This document shows, one piece after another, positions 4,657 through 6,474 of a stretch of 6,474 nucleotides of DNA. The stretch is taken from contig JAIOSH010000277.1 of assembly GCA_021107685.1 (NCBI GenBank), positions 1 to 6,474 of the forward strand, given 5' to 3'. Position numbers and translations under genes: made by a program. The notes under the pieces were generated by a model. That model searched no databases and was not told the DNA's origin. It worked only from the letters and a program-made list of their open reading frames with translations. The stretch comes from Bacteroidales bacterium (GTDB lineage: Bacteria; Bacteroidota; Bacteroidia; Bacteroidales; SMBSF39). Numbering within the stretch: position 1 is the stretch's first letter; every line of letters starts with the position of its first letter.

Positions 4657-6474
4657 TTGGAAAATAATTACTCAATATTAGTTCATAAATTAGATAGGTT
4701 TATCAGAAAATACTATAAAAATCAATTGATTAAAGGTTGTATTTATAGTATTGCCACTCTCTTGCTTTTTTATATTTTTACAACACTTTTAGAATATTTT
4801 GCTCATTTCAGAATTATTATACGAACAATTATTTTTTATTCCTATCTGCTTATCAATATACTTATATTAATTAAGTTAATTATAATTCCGCTTTTTAAAC
4901 TTATTAAGATTGGCAAGATTATAACACACAAGCAAGCTGCCGAAATTATCGGAAAACATTTTCCTGATATAAAAGACAAATTAACTAATACGCTTCAATT
5001 ACTTGATATTAGTAAAACAGGTAAATCTAACATTGAATTAATTAAAGCAAGCATTGATCAAAAGATATTACAATTAAAACCCATTTCATTTTCAACAGCC
5101 ATTGATCTTACAAAAAACAAAAAGTATTTAAAATATGCATTTCCTCCTATTTTATTACTTATTATTATTTTATTCTCTGCTCCAAGCATAATTACAGAAT
5201 CTACAAGCAGACTAATAAAACATAATGAATTTTTCGAAAAAAAATTCCCATTTCATATTACAATATTAAACAACAAATTAGAAGTAATTCAACATGAAGA
5301 TTTCAAGCTTGAAGTTAAAATAACCGGCGATGAAATTCCAGAAAATATTTTTCTGGAATATGATAATAGTAAATTTAAATTATTAAAGGAAAGCACAATA
5401 CTTTTTTATCATAATTTTAATAATCTTCAAAAAAATATCAGATTTAATATTTTAGCAGAAAAATTTAGGTCAAAAGACTATGAAATTAAAGTATTGCCAA
5501 AACCTATAGTTCTTGACTTTGAAATAGAACTAAACTATCCTGAATATACCAAAAAAATTAATGAGGAACTTATAAATACAGGGGATTTGATTGTTCCTGC
5601 AGGAACTAAAATAAACTGGAAATTTTATACAAAACACACAAGCAATGTTTTAATGAGGTTTAACAACAAAGTTAAAAAAATTGAGCAAAAATATTCAAAT
5701 ACCTTTACATATTCCGATTCATTTTATAAGAACCAATTATATTCAGTATCAACTTTAAATGAATTTTTAAAAAATAATGATTCATTATTATATTCAATAA
5801 ACATTATCCCGGATTTATACCCGGGCATTTTATTAGAACAATATCATGATTCAATTTATGATAAACGATTGTATTTCAAAGGATTAATAAAGGACGATTA
5901 TGGATTCAAATTATTAACATTCAATTATAAATTTCTCAATGATAATGCTGAAAGTTCTTTAAAACAGCACTATGTTGATACAATCCGAATTAATAAGGCA
6001 ATTAATCAGCAACAATTTTTTCATTATTTTAATTTAGATGATCTTGCAATAAATCCCGGGGATGAGATAGAATACTATTTTGAGGTTTGGGATAATGATG
6101 GCATTAATGGAAGTAAATCCACCAGTTCGCAAATAATGTTGTTTAAAGCACCTACTCTTAAAGAAATTGAAGAAAAGACGGAAAATAGCAATAAGGAGTT
6201 AAAAAATGAAATGGAAAAAACCATTAATGATGCTAAAATGCTCCAAAAGCAAATAGACGAACTGAATAAAAAATTATTTGATAAAAAAACATTAAGCTGG
6301 GAAGATAAAAAACAAATTCAGGATTTACTTGATAAGCAAAAAGAACTACAAGACAAGGTAGAAACAATTAATCAACAAAACGAAGAGAAATCATTTGATG
6401 AGCAGCAATATAAACAAATAAATGAAGATATTTATAATAAGCAAAAGCAATTAGAAGAATTATTTGATAAATTA
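4657..6474 (+). CDS. DUF4175-like envelope protein, TTG start, 3' end outside window
   Basis: The frame is open for 606 codons to the window edge without a stop. The reading frame opens after a TAA at 4645-4647 and has no ATG until codon 333, so TTG 4657 is the best start. It yields MENNYSILVHKLDRFIRKYYKNQ, which I recognise as the conserved N-terminus of DUF4175-type proteins. There are two hydrophobic segments near residues 29-47 and 53-79, a conserved-looking cytoplasmic stretch (HKQAAEIIGKHFPDIKDKLTNTLQL, 91-115), and a third segment at about 160-178. A long, probably periplasmic region with beta-rich, Ig-like character (about 195-495; for example LDFEIELNYPEYTKK and YFEVWDNDG) follows. 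From about 500 onward the sequence is Lys/Glu/Gln-rich and heptad-like, a coiled coil. Family members, as I recall, are around 1,100 residues, so about half is present. Its function is unknown. There is no strong Shine-Dalgarno. Confidence 0.85.
   Translation, partial: MENNYSILVHKLDRFIRKYYKNQLIKGCIYSIATLLLFYIFTTLLEYFAHFRIIIRTIIFYSYLLINILILIKLIIIPLFKLIKIGKIITHKQAAEIIGKHFPDIKDKLTNTLQLLDISKTGKSNIELIKASIDQKILQLKPISFSTAIDLTKNKKYLKYAFPPILLLIIILFSAPSIITESTSRLIKHNEFFEKKFPFHITILNNKLEVIQHEDFKLEVKITGDEIPENIFLEYDNSKFKLLKESTILFYHNFNNLQKNIRFNILAEKFRSKDYEIKVLPKPIVLDFEIELNYPEYTKKINEELINTGDLIVPAGTKINWKFYTKHTSNVLMRFNNKVKKIEQKYSNTFTYSDSFYKNQLYSVSTLNEFLKNNDSLLYSINIIPDLYPGILLEQYHDSIYDKRLYFKGLIKDDYGFKLLTFNYKFLNDNAESSLKQHYVDTIRINKAINQQQFFHYFNLDDLAINPGDEIEYYFEVWDNDGINGSKSTSSQIMLFKAPTLKEIEEKTENSNKELKNEMEKTINDAKMLQKQIDELNKKLFDKKTLSWEDKKQIQDLLDKQKELQDKVETINQQNEEKSFDEQQYKQINEDIYNKQKQLEELFDKL

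Overview
The window is strongly A+T-rich, roughly 70% or more by eye. It suggests a member of the Bacteroidota. The evidence is: TAnnTTTG-type -7 promoter elements upstream of three of the four genes, little or no Shine-Dalgarno signal before the starts, and a protein that I recognise as a DUF4175-type membrane protein, a family I associate with this phylum. I cannot name a genus.

Layout. (1) Positions 7-1485 on the minus strand hold a complete polytopic membrane protein of the Wzx/MATE-like polysaccharide flippase class. (2) A very tight divergent intergenic region (about 1486-1556) carries what look like two face-to-face, overlapping promoters. (3) A GT4-family glycosyltransferase follows on the plus strand; its best start is a TTG at 1557, not the upstream GTG at 1509. 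(4) A 309-bp non-coding gap holds one copy of a dispersed repeat, a small inverted repeat and a short GAA-phased heptad array. (5) rlmN (2991-4043) is complete, with all expected catalytic cysteines. (6) A 613-bp non-coding gap is packed with repeats: a 154-bp palindromic MITE-like element, a second copy of the repeat found before rlmN, and a long imperfect inverted repeat. It ends in a candidate promoter. (7) A large DUF4175-like protein starts at a TTG codon (4657) and runs off the right edge after 606 codons.

How the genes relate. The flippase and glycosyltransferase plausibly serve one surface-polysaccharide pathway: the glycosyltransferase builds a glycan at the cytoplasmic face and the flippase moves lipid-linked glycan across the inner membrane. 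They appear to be transcribed divergently from a shared control region. rlmN is a housekeeping rRNA/tRNA methyltransferase with no visible functional link to its neighbours and is isolated between two repeat-bearing gaps. The DUF4175-like protein is an envelope protein of unknown function.

I found no convincing new defence, mobile or biosynthetic system. The items most worth a second look are the intergenic repeats, the overlapping divergent promoters, and the two genes that seem to begin at TTG and are easily missed or mis-started.
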